This document shows positions 18,501-26,861 of a stretch of 64,000 nucleotides of DNA, in pieces; the stretch's first letter is position 1; the number at the start of each line of letters is the position of its first letter. Below the pieces are notes generated by a model that did not search any database, was not told the origin of the DNA, and saw only the letters and a list, made by a program, of their open reading frames with translations. Location of the stretch: contig CABZWK010000003.1 in the NCBI GenBank assembly GCA_902529365.1, forward strand, positions 104,036 through 168,035, read 5' to 3'. The DNA comes from an uncultured Balneola sp. Its GTDB lineage: Bacteria; Bacteroidota; Rhodothermia; Balneolales; Balneolaceae. Made by a program: the position numbers and the translations under genes.

Positions 18501-21069
18501 TGATTTCAATCTCCACTGCAGATTTTAGATTATCAGAGAAAGTAGTATCAATCCTTGTTAGACTAATTACAGGAGAGGGAAAAAGTACTGGAGTATCGTT
18601 GGGGTGTTCAATTGCGCCCAAATCTACTTTATCTGAGATTCTTTTTTGACCTAGAAAATCATCTGTTAGATTCCCAACAGGATTTCCACTCCCTATAGCT
18701 TTAGATTCTGCTTGTAATCTATAGTTAGATAAATCTTCATTATGTGTTTGTGATTGAAATAGAACCTGATCAATACTGTTGAAATGAATTACCCTAGAAT
18801 GTTCTGTATTTTGTACATAATCATTCAATTTTTCAATAATATCATGATTAGACCGAATTTTATTTGTATCTAATGCAACATTAATAAAGCTAACTCCAAG
18901 TCCAATAAATTTATCTTCACTATTTTTCAATTCTAACTTGTCAACTAGAATACTGTTCACGAAAGCTAATGAAATCCCACCTTCTAAGTCCGTTATAGCC
19001 TCTCTAGTGTTTAACACATTTACATGCACAAATCGAACTGTATCTTCTTGGGATGTACCAGCATATAAGTGACTTCTATGGTAGGAAATTGTCCTATTAT
19101 TAGATAAAATTGAGTTGGATATAGAGAAAGAACTATGATTGGCATTTATGACATTATCAAAATGCGCAAAATGAGATTTATTTATCTTAATTGAAGTTCC
19201 ATAGTCTAATCTAATTCCGGTTCCAAGTTCATTGGGCTCTTCTGAACCTAAAAATTTAACATTTTGGATTGATAAACTTTGCTTATTAGGCCATTTTAAA
19301 TCGTTATATATTTTAGCATTTACATCTAATATCACATCCGAAATCTCCGGCTTTATAAACTTTACATCGCCTTGCCCATGAATACTAACTGGGTGAGTTA
19401 GTTCTATAGATTCACGATATATCCCATCCCGTATAACAATGTGATCAAATGGTCTAGAGTTATAAATAGTCTCTTGTACTGTCTCAAAATCACCCTCACC
19501 ATTTAAATCAACCGTCCAGGTTACAGGTGGAGTCTCGATTATAGCTATTTCTGAAAATTCACTTCTATTGGCTGGATCAAAATTCTCAAAAAGAGCTCCT
19601 TCAGAGGAATCAATCGCAGCAATTTTATATGAATACCTTATAAGACTTAGGCTATCTATGTCAGTATCTATAAAACTAAATTGGTCAGCAGATAATACAT
19701 CTAAAAGCTTAAAAAATGGCTCTGAGTCGTTAGCTTGATTAAATTCTAAAGTTGCACTTATAACATATAGATCGTTGCTACTTCTAAAAGCTTGTGTGTA
19801 CTGCGATGATTGGATAGATAGGCCATTAATTTCAGAATAAATGTAATACGTAACCCATGAATTATCTTCCGATTCAAAAGACATATAATCATCATACAGA
19901 TCATATAACTGTAGTTGATTTATTTCAGTAGGTGATATCCCATCTGGTAGTACAGATTTATTTATTAATATTTTATGCCTCTGTTTATCAGGCTCCCATG
20001 CAAATAAAACCATAAACTCAATTTCACCTAACTTGGTAGAAATTTTAGTATTTGGAGTATTAGGAATAGTTGTTAATTCTTCAAATATATCTACCCTATT
20101 TCTATATATAGCATAGTTTTCGACATCTAAACTTGGTGAAGCATTCCAGTTTAATGTTATTTTTTGATCTTCTAATACCGATGTCACATTCGGTGGTTTT
20201 TCAGGTGAAACTAAATCTCCTGTCCGTTGTCGGATATTTTCAGCATAGCTTTCAATTTCGTTTTGGTCTAATCCTGTAACCCAAAATGTGTAATATTCTA
20301 AACTTTCTAGTCCAGATATATCAAATTTCACCGTTGAATTGTTAGGAATATCAATACTTCTCAATAATGTATCTAATCGTTCTACTCCTTCAATTTGCCA
20401 TGGTCTTTTTAATTGCTCCTGAGTTATATCATTTGGCAGAGGTCCTGCCAGTTGATAAATTTGATACCCAATAAACCCTATACTTGCGAAATTATTCCAT
20501 TCTAAATTAATTGTCTCTGCATTTATTAGTTTACCCTTAAGTTGCAGAGGAACTGTTGGTCGAATAATATCAGGATCTTCTTCTATTATAATAGAACCGC
20601 CTAACACACTCGCCTTAGGCTTTCCTTCGTTTAATAACAACTCTTCGATATTGAGTTTAGTGGTACCTATACTCTTTGACATGAATTTGATATCCACAAA
20701 GATATCATCACTTAAAGAAGATTCCGCGGAAGCAGCCGTAAAATATATATGTCCTGGTATTGAATCATTGATAAAGTAAGTGAAATTTTGTGTCACTTCT
20801 TGACCAGGAATGAAAGATATAAGACTCAGTTTTGTTGTGTCATAGCGAAAACCAAATTGAATGCTATTTATAGGCTCAATAGAAGAACCCTGTAGCTTGA
20901 TGCCAAATGATAATTCGTCACCTATAAAAATGGCCGTATCCGGAAGTGATATAATTACGCTATCAGATTGCTGAAATGCGACTCCTTGGTACGAATGAGC
21001 ATAGTTTTGCACCAACATCAGTAATACAGATGTACATATTATCTTATACCATTTTGACCATTTTTTCAC
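15541..21069 (-). CDS. giant multidomain T9SS cargo: cohesin-like, FN3, beta-helix, PQQ-type propeller
   Basis: An 1,842-residue secreted protein that starts at a GTG (21067-21069) and has a signal peptide ending near NYAHS. Approximate order: cohesin-like domain 36-165 (SLPDTAIFIGDELSFGIKLQ; SIQFGFRYDTTKLSLISF); FN3-like modules 170-510; a beta-helix with pectinesterase-like entry (VDLNGEGDFETVQETI) 518-820, closed by KVDLGAIEH; three more FN3 modules 940-1265; a PKD-like module 1273-1365; a PQQ/BamB-type propeller 1397-1723 (YGINGANGQVEW, GRVYAVDDAGNLIW); and a T9SS type A sorting domain from about 1757 to KINRMLLIK-like end. It is the first gene of the operon with the dockerin protein. No catalytic residues are recognisable. 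Surface recognition or scaffolding is inferred. Confidence 0.87.
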   Translation of the reverse strand: MKKWSKWYKIICTSVLLMLVQNYAHSYQGVAFQQSDSVIISLPDTAIFIGDELSFGIKLQGSSIEPINSIQFGFRYDTTKLSLISFIPGQEVTQNFTYFINDSIPGHIYFTAASAESSLSDDIFVDIKFMSKSIGTTKLNIEELLLNEGKPKASVLGGSIIIEEDPDIIRPTVPLQLKGKLINAETINLEWNNFASIGFIGYQIYQLAGPLPNDITQEQLKRPWQIEGVERLDTLLRSIDIPNNSTVKFDISGLESLEYYTFWVTGLDQNEIESYAENIRQRTGDLVSPEKPPNVTSVLEDQKITLNWNASPSLDVENYAIYRNRVDIFEELTTIPNTPNTKISTKLGEIEFMVLFAWEPDKQRHKILINKSVLPDGISPTEINQLQLYDLYDDYMSFESEDNSWVTYYIYSEINGLSIQSSQYTQAFRSSNDLYVISATLEFNQANDSEPFFKLLDVLSADQFSFIDTDIDSLSLIRYSYKIAAIDSSEGALFENFDPANRSEFSEIAIIETPPVTWTVDLNGEGDFETVQETIYNSRPFDHIVIRDGIYRESIELTHPVSIHGQGDVKFIKPEISDVILDVNAKIYNDLKWPNKQSLSIQNVKFLGSEEPNELGTGIRLDYGTSIKINKSHFAHFDNVINANHSSFSISNSILSNNRTISYHRSHLYAGTSQEDTVRFVHVNVLNTREAITDLEGGISLAFVNSILVDKLELKNSEDKFIGLGVSFINVALDTNKIRSNHDIIEKLNDYVQNTEHSRVIHFNSIDQVLFQSQTHNEDLSNYRLQAESKAIGSGNPVGNLTDDFLGQKRISDKVDLGAIEHPNDTPVLFPSPVISLTRIDTTFSDNLKSAVEIEIKYPDSLSLYLDAIYLSKWSAENELIRIDTLNRGSFIDFDTYIGNTYKYSAQAKLHNLYLGKTSERETIFIEELSPPIDIIPPIPANYLTAKRLNARTFELEWEVDAFDELSHFNIYKVISIKGLVEAYEDTIDTTWLWTGGEFPLDALYANSIELFDSLIVPKGLFEQAQNDSSDLIFNWVDNKDLLNQTVYTYWVTSVDLAGNEGDARFIEIQTGDDTPPNPPINIIQTIQDDQLTLEWDPSPEQDVEWYKIYKGLDSTLVSLYDSINVDTRTFIDTIDDLSVQVFYRISAVDSAISNPIYSFDPALEGGLSKSTLGYNFDLTGPSKPIIESVYSANSLVQIDWAPILDPDLEYYNIYRGSHPDTVEIIDNTYALDSFYSDSTVKNGILYYYYISGVDTSSNEGELSDIVIGTPFNIPPSVAAYDDIYIHDQERDQFGLSFTFQGFDNDGEIDSTLWIVDNELYSIDRVPSIDIKQGSTHITLVAIDNDGGRDSSSFSVYMDAGFIDLGANLLPTSGLSLFGNNFSFQPDGRGNLSLMTPEESNEFRLIAPLQAPVAIATDSTFYLISGTQKLNKYSLFNWWKHKITLPYWSTSTGGFHSSSPVIDEKRKRLYLVSEDNQIFGIGVREGLQQWRSNIGAPGIHPGVILSEKYLAQPNKLGDITYFDLDASISFKEMSPLGKTVFGEGLMGALSVTNNSELVAAFSSGTIRKWNPNLSSESTDQILWETDLATTFQTTPVIAENGLILVGGADSTFYGINGANGQVEWAFRTFGSITSTASINEYGVIYFGDASGRVYAVDDAGNLIWDYQIQAGDETSSLSVMNTINYVNGSVFVATQGGKLVSIRDGWRYDGSLEKKFGPEWDKKHAQWATYQGNYRRSGNVDMSVSTSSESFESIPTEFQLLQNYPNPFNPSTQIEFAIPEASLVKLEVFNTLGQRVQTLKNEKMPAGNYSVTFEAFDLTTGVYLYRLTAGEFSQINRMLLIK

Positions 21070-21387
21070 GGAGAAACTACCTCTACATAATTGTTCAGTT
21101 ACCCTAAGAGTTATCGGTCTTAATAATTATGATATAACTAATAACTATTGTTTCTTCTTTCAAAACCTAGAGCACTTATATGTACGTATAATAATACTCT
21201 AAGTTTCTTAATTTTAGAAATCTTTCTTTACTCTGTGATATATAATTTTTGGTTAATGTAAAGTCTTAGTTGTTTGTAATTACTAACTCATCGAAATGAA
21301 AATCATCGTTTATAAATTGAATGAAATAAATAAGGTCGCTTTTATCATATTCCAAAAAAAAGAAACCAAGCAGCTATAGAATAGAAA
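21070..21387. other. intergenic region upstream of the T9SS operon
   Basis: A strongly AT-rich 318 bp gap that must hold the promoter of the giant operon and the 3' end of the YeeE/YedE transcript. I see no convincing hairpin terminator, ORF or operator. Confidence 0.5.
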
Positions 21388-21792
21388 TCAATGAGGCAGT
21401 TTCTCCCTAATCATGCCGTAGGTCATAGTTCCAAGAAAGGCGAAGAACATCGGTACAAGGATGATCCAATAACCATTACCAACCAAAGCGTACATGGGCC
21501 CTGGGCAAGCGCCTACTAAAGCCCAACCTAGACCAAAGATGGAGCCACCAATAATGTAACGTTTGGGGGTCATTTCTTTGTTACCCACTGAAATTTGCTC
21601 TCCTTTCATATCTTTCATCTGGAACCGCTTGATAATCTGAATGGAAATAATGCCGATTACCACCGCACTTCCAATAATTCCATACATATGAAAGGAATCG
21701 AAGTGAAACATTTCTAATATGCGGAACCAGGAAACGACTTCCGACTTTACCGCTACAAAACCAAAGAATAAACCTGCTAATATATATTTCAT
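21388..21792 (-). CDS. YeeE/YedE half-transporter, DUF6691 type
   Basis: A 134-residue membrane protein with four hydrophobic segments. The diagnostic part is GLGWALVGACPGPMYALVGN with its conserved cysteine, followed by FFAFLGTMTYGMI. This is the second half of a split YeeE/YedE transporter. Family members move sulfur compounds such as thiosulfate across the inner membrane, using exposed cysteines. It follows the other half by 12 bp and surely works with it. Sulfur transport is family knowledge; the precise substrate here is unknown. The pair is sometimes named pmpB/pmpA. Confidence 0.88.
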   Translation of the reverse strand: MKYILAGLFFGFVAVKSEVVSWFRILEMFHFDSFHMYGIIGSAVVIGIISIQIIKRFQMKDMKGEQISVGNKEMTPKRYIIGGSIFGLGWALVGACPGPMYALVGNGYWIILVPMFFAFLGTMTYGMIREKLPH

Positions 21793-21804
21793 GATAGTAT
21801 CTCC

Positions 21805-22371
21805 TTAGGATAAAATGAGTGGTAAGATGAAGTAGGTCATTAGGAGACCCCCTGCGAAGAATCCAGTTACGGCGATTAGTGAGGGTAGCTGTAGATTGGA
21901 TAAGCCCGATATGGCATGGCCCGATGTACAACCTCCGCCGTAATGTGCACCAAAGCCTACCAAAAAGCCGCCTAAAACCATCACAATGAATCCACCTGGT
22001 GTGGTAAGAAAGCTAAAATTAAAAATTTCAGTGGGAATTAACCCGCTAAAATCAGTGATTCCCCATTCCCCTAGGGCTAGTTTGGTTTGCTCTGAGATGA
22101 CTACTGAGTACCCTTCAACCGAAGTCAATGAGGCAAGGTATCCTCCTAAAACAATGCCTATCACGAATAACAGGTTCCATTTTTGGGTTTTCCAGTCATA
22201 ACTGAAAAAGGAAAATTTATCTTTAGGTAATATCGCTGCACACATATGACGGTAAGCTGAAGATATACCAAATTGTCGATTGTCCAATACTAGCAGTAAT
22301 GGTACCATTAGACCTATTAAGGGCCCCGCTATGTACCAAGGCATGGGTTGTAGTGAAAACTCTGGCATCAT
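21805..22371 (-). CDS. YeeE/YedE half-transporter, first half
   Basis: A 188-residue polytopic membrane protein with five or so hydrophobic helices. The motif GFGAHYGGGCTSGHAISGLS is the YeeE/YedE core with the conserved cysteine expected to handle the sulfur substrate. It sits upstream of the 134-residue half and is cotranscribed with it (12 bp spacing). No rhodanese, TusA or sulfur dioxygenase gene is beside them, which is the partner often seen in other bacteria. The start is at one of two adjacent ATGs (22371 or 22368). Confidence 0.88.
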   Translation of the reverse strand: MMPEFSLQPMPWYIAGPLIGLMVPLLLVLDNRQFGISSAYRHMCAAILPKDKFSFFSYDWKTQKWNLLFVIGIVLGGYLASLTSVEGYSVVISEQTKLALGEWGITDFSGLIPTEIFNFSFLTTPGGFIVMVLGGFLVGFGAHYGGGCTSGHAISGLSNLQLPSLIAVTGFFAGGLLMTYFILPLILS

Positions 22372-22700
22372 GAAACTTCATGTGTTTATTGGTTAAGTAG
22401 AGATTCCGCAGAATACTCAATTGACTACTTGTGATAAATTGCCCGGTACTTTGTGCCCGACAGAGCTACGTCTCTGAGCACGAATTCAACAATAATACGA
22501 AGCTTTTCACACATTATATCTATGTCACCTGATATGACAACTACCAATTCTCTAAAAAAGCATTTTTCTTTTTGTGTAGAGCCATTACATTCTAGAGATT
22601 ACTTAATAGTTAAACCGACGTTTAATTATTGTTGGCACGTATCGACATATAGCATTACGCGCCCAACGAACACCTAACCTAATACCAATAGACCATAGCT
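22372..22700. other. divergent intergenic region
   Basis: A 329 bp gap between the YeeE/YedE pair and the S10 peptidase gene, which must hold promoters in both directions. I see only a loose CAATT...AATTG pair at about 22419-22440 and no convincing operator, RNA gene or ORF. Confidence 0.45.
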
Positions 22701-24305
22701 ATGTTTCACCCATCTTCAATGAACCCGACAATATCTTTTTTTCTCTCAAGAACTAGCTCTTTTTTAGCCTCTCTGTTACTTTTTACAGGGCTTTTTTATA
22801 CTCCTGTGAATGCCCAACAGCAAACAAGTGAATCCGTATGGATAGGCGAAGACAGCTTTGAGGGAACACATGGTCTGCAAATTACCCCCTCTCGAATTCT
22901 CCCCGCCGAATCGGCATCTGTAACCGAGCATATCGTTACCATCAACGGCAAAAAAGTCCCCTACCGAGCTACTGCCGGGACCCAACCTGTTTGGGATGAT
23001 CATGGCGTTGTTCAGGCTGCTCTTTTTTATACTTTTTATGAACGTACCGATGTAGAATACACCGAACGAAGACCTTTGGTCATCTCGTTCAATGGAGGTC
23101 CTGGATCGGCTTCGGTTTGGATGCACTTAGCGTACACCGGTCCAAGTGTGTTGAATATTGATGACGAAGGGTACCCAATCCAACCTTATGGATTTCAAGA
23201 TAACCCCTATTCAATCTTAGATGTGGCAGATATTGTGTTTGTAAATCCAGTGAACACAGGTTATTCCCGAATTCTACATCCAGAAGCAGATAGAAAACAA
23301 TTTTTTGGGGTAAATCAGGATATTGACTATCTGGCTGAATGGATTAATACCTTCGTAAGCCGAATTGATCGATGGGCCTCCCCGAAATACCTCATAGGGG
23401 AAAGCTATGGAACTACCCGAGTATCCGGCTTAGCTAATGTGCTTCAAAACCGTCATTGGATGTACATTAATGGAGTCATTTTAGTATCACCTACCGGTTT
23501 GGGAATCGATCGATCCGGCCCCGTTAATCAAGCCAATCGATTGCCTTATTATACGGCGGCAGCCTGGTATCACAAGCAGCTTCCCGGAGAACTTCAATCG
23601 ATGGATTTGCTCGATGCATTAGAAGCGTCTGAAAAGTTCACTCAAAACGAACTCATCCCCATTCTCGCCAAAGGAGCTTGGATGAACGAAGAAGAAAAAG
23701 AACATGCCATAGCACAATTTGCTCTGTATTCTGGGCTATCTGATGAAGTTATCCGACAACACAACCTAGATGTCCCAACTTCATTCTTTTGGAAGGATCT
23801 ACTGCGTCATGAAGGACATACTGTTGGCCGATTGGATTCCCGTTATAAAGGGTTAGATCGTTCTGATGCCGGTGCCAGACCCGACTTCAACTCCGAACTT
23901 ACCTCTTGGCTACACTCATTTACACCAGCCATCAACATGTACTTTAAGCAACATCTTAACTATGAAACCGATGTTAAATACAATATGTTTGGCCCCGTGA
24001 ACCCATGGGATAGAAGCGGGGACCGCACCGGTGAGCAGTTACGCGGTGCAATGGCTCAAAATCCTTTCATGCATGTACTAATTCAAAGTGGATATTACGA
24101 CGGCGCAACCACTTATTACGATGCTAAATATACGATGTGGCATTTAGATCCATCTGGAAAAATGAAAGATCGACTCGAGTTCAAAGGCTACCGTAGCGGC
24201 CACATGATGTACTTGCGCCGAGAGGATTTAAAAAATGCCAACGATGATATTCGTTCCTTTATCCAGAAAAGTCTCGCTCCTGCGGGAACCCCTGCTAAAT
24301 ATTAG
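22701..24305 (+). CDS. secreted S10-family serine carboxypeptidase-like peptidase
   Basis: A 534-residue exported peptidase of the alpha/beta-hydrolase fold. The signal peptide ends near TPVNAQ; an ATG at 22701 or 22719 would both serve. Family motifs are SFNGGPGSASVWMH (oxyanion region), IGESYGTTRVSGLA with the nucleophile serine, the acidic member in IQSGYYDGATTYYDAKYTM, and the catalytic histidine in GYRSGHMMY. S10 peptidases release C-terminal residues and are unusual in working at acidic pH; bacterial relatives are abundant in Bacteroidota and Balneolaeota. It is followed after 10 bp by a beta-lactamase-fold hydrolase, so they form an operon, probably for peptide or amide degradation outside the cytoplasm. 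Confidence 0.93.
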   Translation: MFHPSSMNPTISFFLSRTSSFLASLLLFTGLFYTPVNAQQQTSESVWIGEDSFEGTHGLQITPSRILPAESASVTEHIVTINGKKVPYRATAGTQPVWDDHGVVQAALFYTFYERTDVEYTERRPLVISFNGGPGSASVWMHLAYTGPSVLNIDDEGYPIQPYGFQDNPYSILDVADIVFVNPVNTGYSRILHPEADRKQFFGVNQDIDYLAEWINTFVSRIDRWASPKYLIGESYGTTRVSGLANVLQNRHWMYINGVILVSPTGLGIDRSGPVNQANRLPYYTAAAWYHKQLPGELQSMDLLDALEASEKFTQNELIPILAKGAWMNEEEKEHAIAQFALYSGLSDEVIRQHNLDVPTSFFWKDLLRHEGHTVGRLDSRYKGLDRSDAGARPDFNSELTSWLHSFTPAINMYFKQHLNYETDVKYNMFGPVNPWDRSGDRTGEQLRGAMAQNPFMHVLIQSGYYDGATTYYDAKYTMWHLDPSGKMKDRLEFKGYRSGHMMYLRREDLKNANDDIRSFIQKSLAPAGTPAKY

Positions 24306-24315
24306 AGTGTAAATC

Positions 24316-25548
24316 ATGCGATTCCTTACATCTTTTGTCCTTCTTTTTTTTCTTTTACGGGTTTCAGCAAACGCTCAAAACCCTACCTCTACCAATCCCT
24401 ACTTTCCGGGTAGTTGGGGGGAGTGGGAAATGCTGAGTCCAGCAGCTGCTGGCTTTGCTCCCATAAAATTACAAGCAGCCATTGACTATGCTATTTCTAT
24501 GGAAAGCGACAACCCAAGAAATATGGAGATCAATCACTACGGCACATTTGGGCGTGAGCCTTTTGGTGATGGCATCGGACCTTTCAAGAATCGTGGAGAC
24601 ATGACAGGAATCATTATTAAAAATGGATACATCGTAGCCGAATGGGGCGAACCCTTTCGGGTCGATATGACCCACAGCGTAACCAAAAGTTTTCTGAGTT
24701 CAACCGTTGGCTTGGCTTGGGATGCGGGGCTAATTAAAGATGTTCAAGACAAGGTCGCCTCCTACATGGGACCTGTGTTGTTCATCGATGACATATACAA
24801 TAGAGATAAAGGAGCCCAGGTTGGGGAAGCCCATTTTATAGAACCTTTTCAATCCGAGCATAACGCAACCATTACTTGGGAGCATTTACTCCAACAAACC
24901 TCCGACTGGGAAGGAACCCTATTCGGGAAGCCCGATTGGGCCGATCGTCCCTCCGGAGAACGAAGCGAATGGATCACTCGTGAACGTCATGCACCGGGAA
25001 GTGTTTGGGAATACAATGATGTTCGAGTCAATCTATTGGCTTTGGCTGCCTTGAATGTATGGCGAAAACCACTTCCGCAAGTACTCAAAGAACATCTCAT
25101 GGACAAAATTGGAGCCTCACCCACTTGGCGTTGGCATGGATATGAAAATTCTTGGGTGCTATTTGATGGCAAGCAAATGCAAAGCGTTAGCGGAGGAGGG
25201 CATTGGGGTGGTGGCATGTTTATTAGTGCCAGGGATCAAGCTCGCTTTGGACTGCTGACGTTGCGCGAAGGTAACTGGAAAGGCGAGCAAGTAGTGTCCA
25301 AGGATTGGATAACCATGTCAAAAAATTCAACCCAGGCTCGGCCGAATTACGGATATATGAATTACTTTCTAAATCACGGCCAAGAGGCCATGCCTGCTGC
25401 TCCAGAAACTGCTTTCTGGCATCTCGGCGCCGGTAACAACATGGTTTATGTAGACCCTGAAAATGACCTAGTTATAGTAGCGCGATGGATTCAAGGCTCC
25501 GGTATGAACGGGTTAATTGAGCGGGTCATTGCCGCGATAGAAGAATAA
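24316..25548 (+). CDS. secreted beta-lactamase-family (class C-like) serine hydrolase
   Basis: A 410-residue protein with an N-terminal signal peptide (LLFFLLRVSANAQ). The active-site SxxK is SVTK in DMTHSVTKSFLSST, the second motif is YND in WEYNDVRVNLL, and the third is likely HLGAGNN near the C-terminus. This fold includes AmpC-like beta-lactamases, D-amino-acid peptidases and esterases. The loop insertions and the pairing with an S10 peptidase point to a peptidase or esterase rather than antibiotic resistance, but this is inference. It is the second gene of the pair; a strong hairpin follows 23 bp after the stop. Confidence 0.9.
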   Translation: MRFLTSFVLLFFLLRVSANAQNPTSTNPYFPGSWGEWEMLSPAAAGFAPIKLQAAIDYAISMESDNPRNMEINHYGTFGREPFGDGIGPFKNRGDMTGIIIKNGYIVAEWGEPFRVDMTHSVTKSFLSSTVGLAWDAGLIKDVQDKVASYMGPVLFIDDIYNRDKGAQVGEAHFIEPFQSEHNATITWEHLLQQTSDWEGTLFGKPDWADRPSGERSEWITRERHAPGSVWEYNDVRVNLLALAALNVWRKPLPQVLKEHLMDKIGASPTWRWHGYENSWVLFDGKQMQSVSGGGHWGGGMFISARDQARFGLLTLREGNWKGEQVVSKDWITMSKNSTQARPNYGYMNYFLNHGQEAMPAAPETAFWHLGAGNNMVYVDPENDLVIVARWIQGSGMNGLIERVIAAIEE

Positions 25549-25566
25549 CACTACTCTTTCAGCGAA

Positions 25567-25596
25567 TAAAAAGCCCGTCACATTTCTGGACGGGCT
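25567..25596. terminator. hairpin terminator, U-tract only on minus strand
   Basis: A perfect 8-bp stem AGCCCGTC/GACGGGCT (25572-25579 with 25589-25596) and a 9-base loop. On the minus strand it is followed by five T, on the plus strand by ATCTACTT, so it is textbook only in minus orientation although the plus-strand operon ends just upstream. The rest of the 25549-25847 gap is AT-rich, with no ORF that I trust. Confidence 0.6.
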
Positions 25597-25847
25597 ATCT
25601 ACTTCAAACCTATTATTAGAGCCAAGGGAAAATAAACGGTGTAAAATTCTCGATTTTATCGTCAAAATTACCTACTCACCAACTAAGCTTTAAATTATTA
25701 TCGGTAATTATTCAGTAATAATAAATACCTAATAACTATACTTTGTGATAGGTTATTCAGGTATAGTAGGCATCTTTATCTATTCGACTATTTTTTTACT
25801 TTGACTATAGATGTTTTTTTTTAATCAATTTTATTCCATCCAACGAT

Positions 25848-26861
25848 ATGAATGCTAAACTACCCATCCTTTTTATCGTCTTGTTCATATCCCTAAATGT
25901 ACACTGTACCTTGAATGAAACTGGTTCACCTGCTAATTTAGGCGCTACAAACGGTTCTATTAGTAAGGCGGAATGGACCATTATCGATTCCATCGATTAT
26001 GAAAAATTGAATGCCGATGTAGTCCCTGGTAAACCCACTATGGATGTGGGTGTTTATCTGCCTTCCAATTTTGATCCCGAGTTTAAAAAAGTTACTCTGG
26101 ATCGCTTGTTAACAGGACTAGAGGCCGCCAAGGAAATCTATGCTCCAACTGGGGTGCAGATCAATGTACTCTGGATTAAAACAGGTGAGATTGACCCTTC
26201 CTTTTTATCTATCCAAGCAAACGAGGTTCCTGGCATTCCGAATACTGGCTACATCAACCTGTACAAACACAGTCAACGGCATCCAGCTCAGTTGACAGAG
26301 CATGCTTCGCAAGCCCTTGAACATATTATTGAAATAGAGGAAAACAGTCACCGCACTCTCTATTTTGTAGTGTTTCAAGATGTATTCTATCCGTTCCTCA
26401 CGGTATCCGAGGGTCGAAATTGGACCATGAAAACCGTTCGAACGGGCGGCCTTTCGTTTCCGTCCTACTCCTATCCAGGCACCATTCCTAAGCCTTATCG
26501 AGGGGTTATCAGTCTATCCAATCTAGAACGACCCGATCGTCAAAGACATACCATAGCCCATGAAATAGGGCATAAAGTGATGAATGTAAGTCATGAATAT
26601 ATGGATATTAGTCCTGAGCATGAAGTGTATGCCGATGGAGGGTTAATGGTCTATGGAAGCGGAGAAGAAATTCCTTCTGGACAAGCCGGGAGGTGGCATG
26701 TAGAACGGCTTTTATTGTCTCCTTATTTGTATGTGTATGAAGCGGACGGAACCATAAGCTGGAATCCTGATTATAAGGAGAATGGACACTATTATGATCC
26801 TATCTACGGAAATTATAGTGTTGATTTCCCAGGAACCCCAGCCATTGCAGAGGATTGGTAA
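25848..26861 (+). CDS. zincin-type metalloprotease-like lipoprotein
   Basis: A 337-residue lipoprotein (lipobox LNVHC). The only catalytic signature is HEIGH at residues 238-242 inside HTIAHEIGHKVMNVSHEYMD, an HExxH motif of zinc metallopeptidases, with a downstream His (HEVYADGG) as a possible third ligand. I do not recognise a named family. The N-terminal half (VYLPSNFDPEFKKVTLDRLL) suggests alpha/beta structure that handles time or kin signals in no known way. The next gene's ATG overlaps its stop (TAATG), so three lipoprotein genes form a translationally coupled set. It probably sits at the outer membrane or periplasm. The substrate is unknown. Confidence 0.7.
   Translation: MNAKLPILFIVLFISLNVHCTLNETGSPANLGATNGSISKAEWTIIDSIDYEKLNADVVPGKPTMDVGVYLPSNFDPEFKKVTLDRLLTGLEAAKEIYAPTGVQINVLWIKTGEIDPSFLSIQANEVPGIPNTGYINLYKHSQRHPAQLTEHASQALEHIIEIEENSHRTLYFVVFQDVFYPFLTVSEGRNWTMKTVRTGGLSFPSYSYPGTIPKPYRGVISLSNLERPDRQRHTIAHEIGHKVMNVSHEYMDISPEHEVYADGGLMVYGSGEEIPSGQAGRWHVERLLLSPYLYVYEADGTISWNPDYKENGHYYDPIYGNYSVDFPGTPAIAEDW

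Noticed and set aside
24316..25548. Beta-lactamase as a resistance gene
   Set aside because: The fold is shared with peptidases and esterases, and the operon context is with an S10 peptidase, so resistance is not supported.
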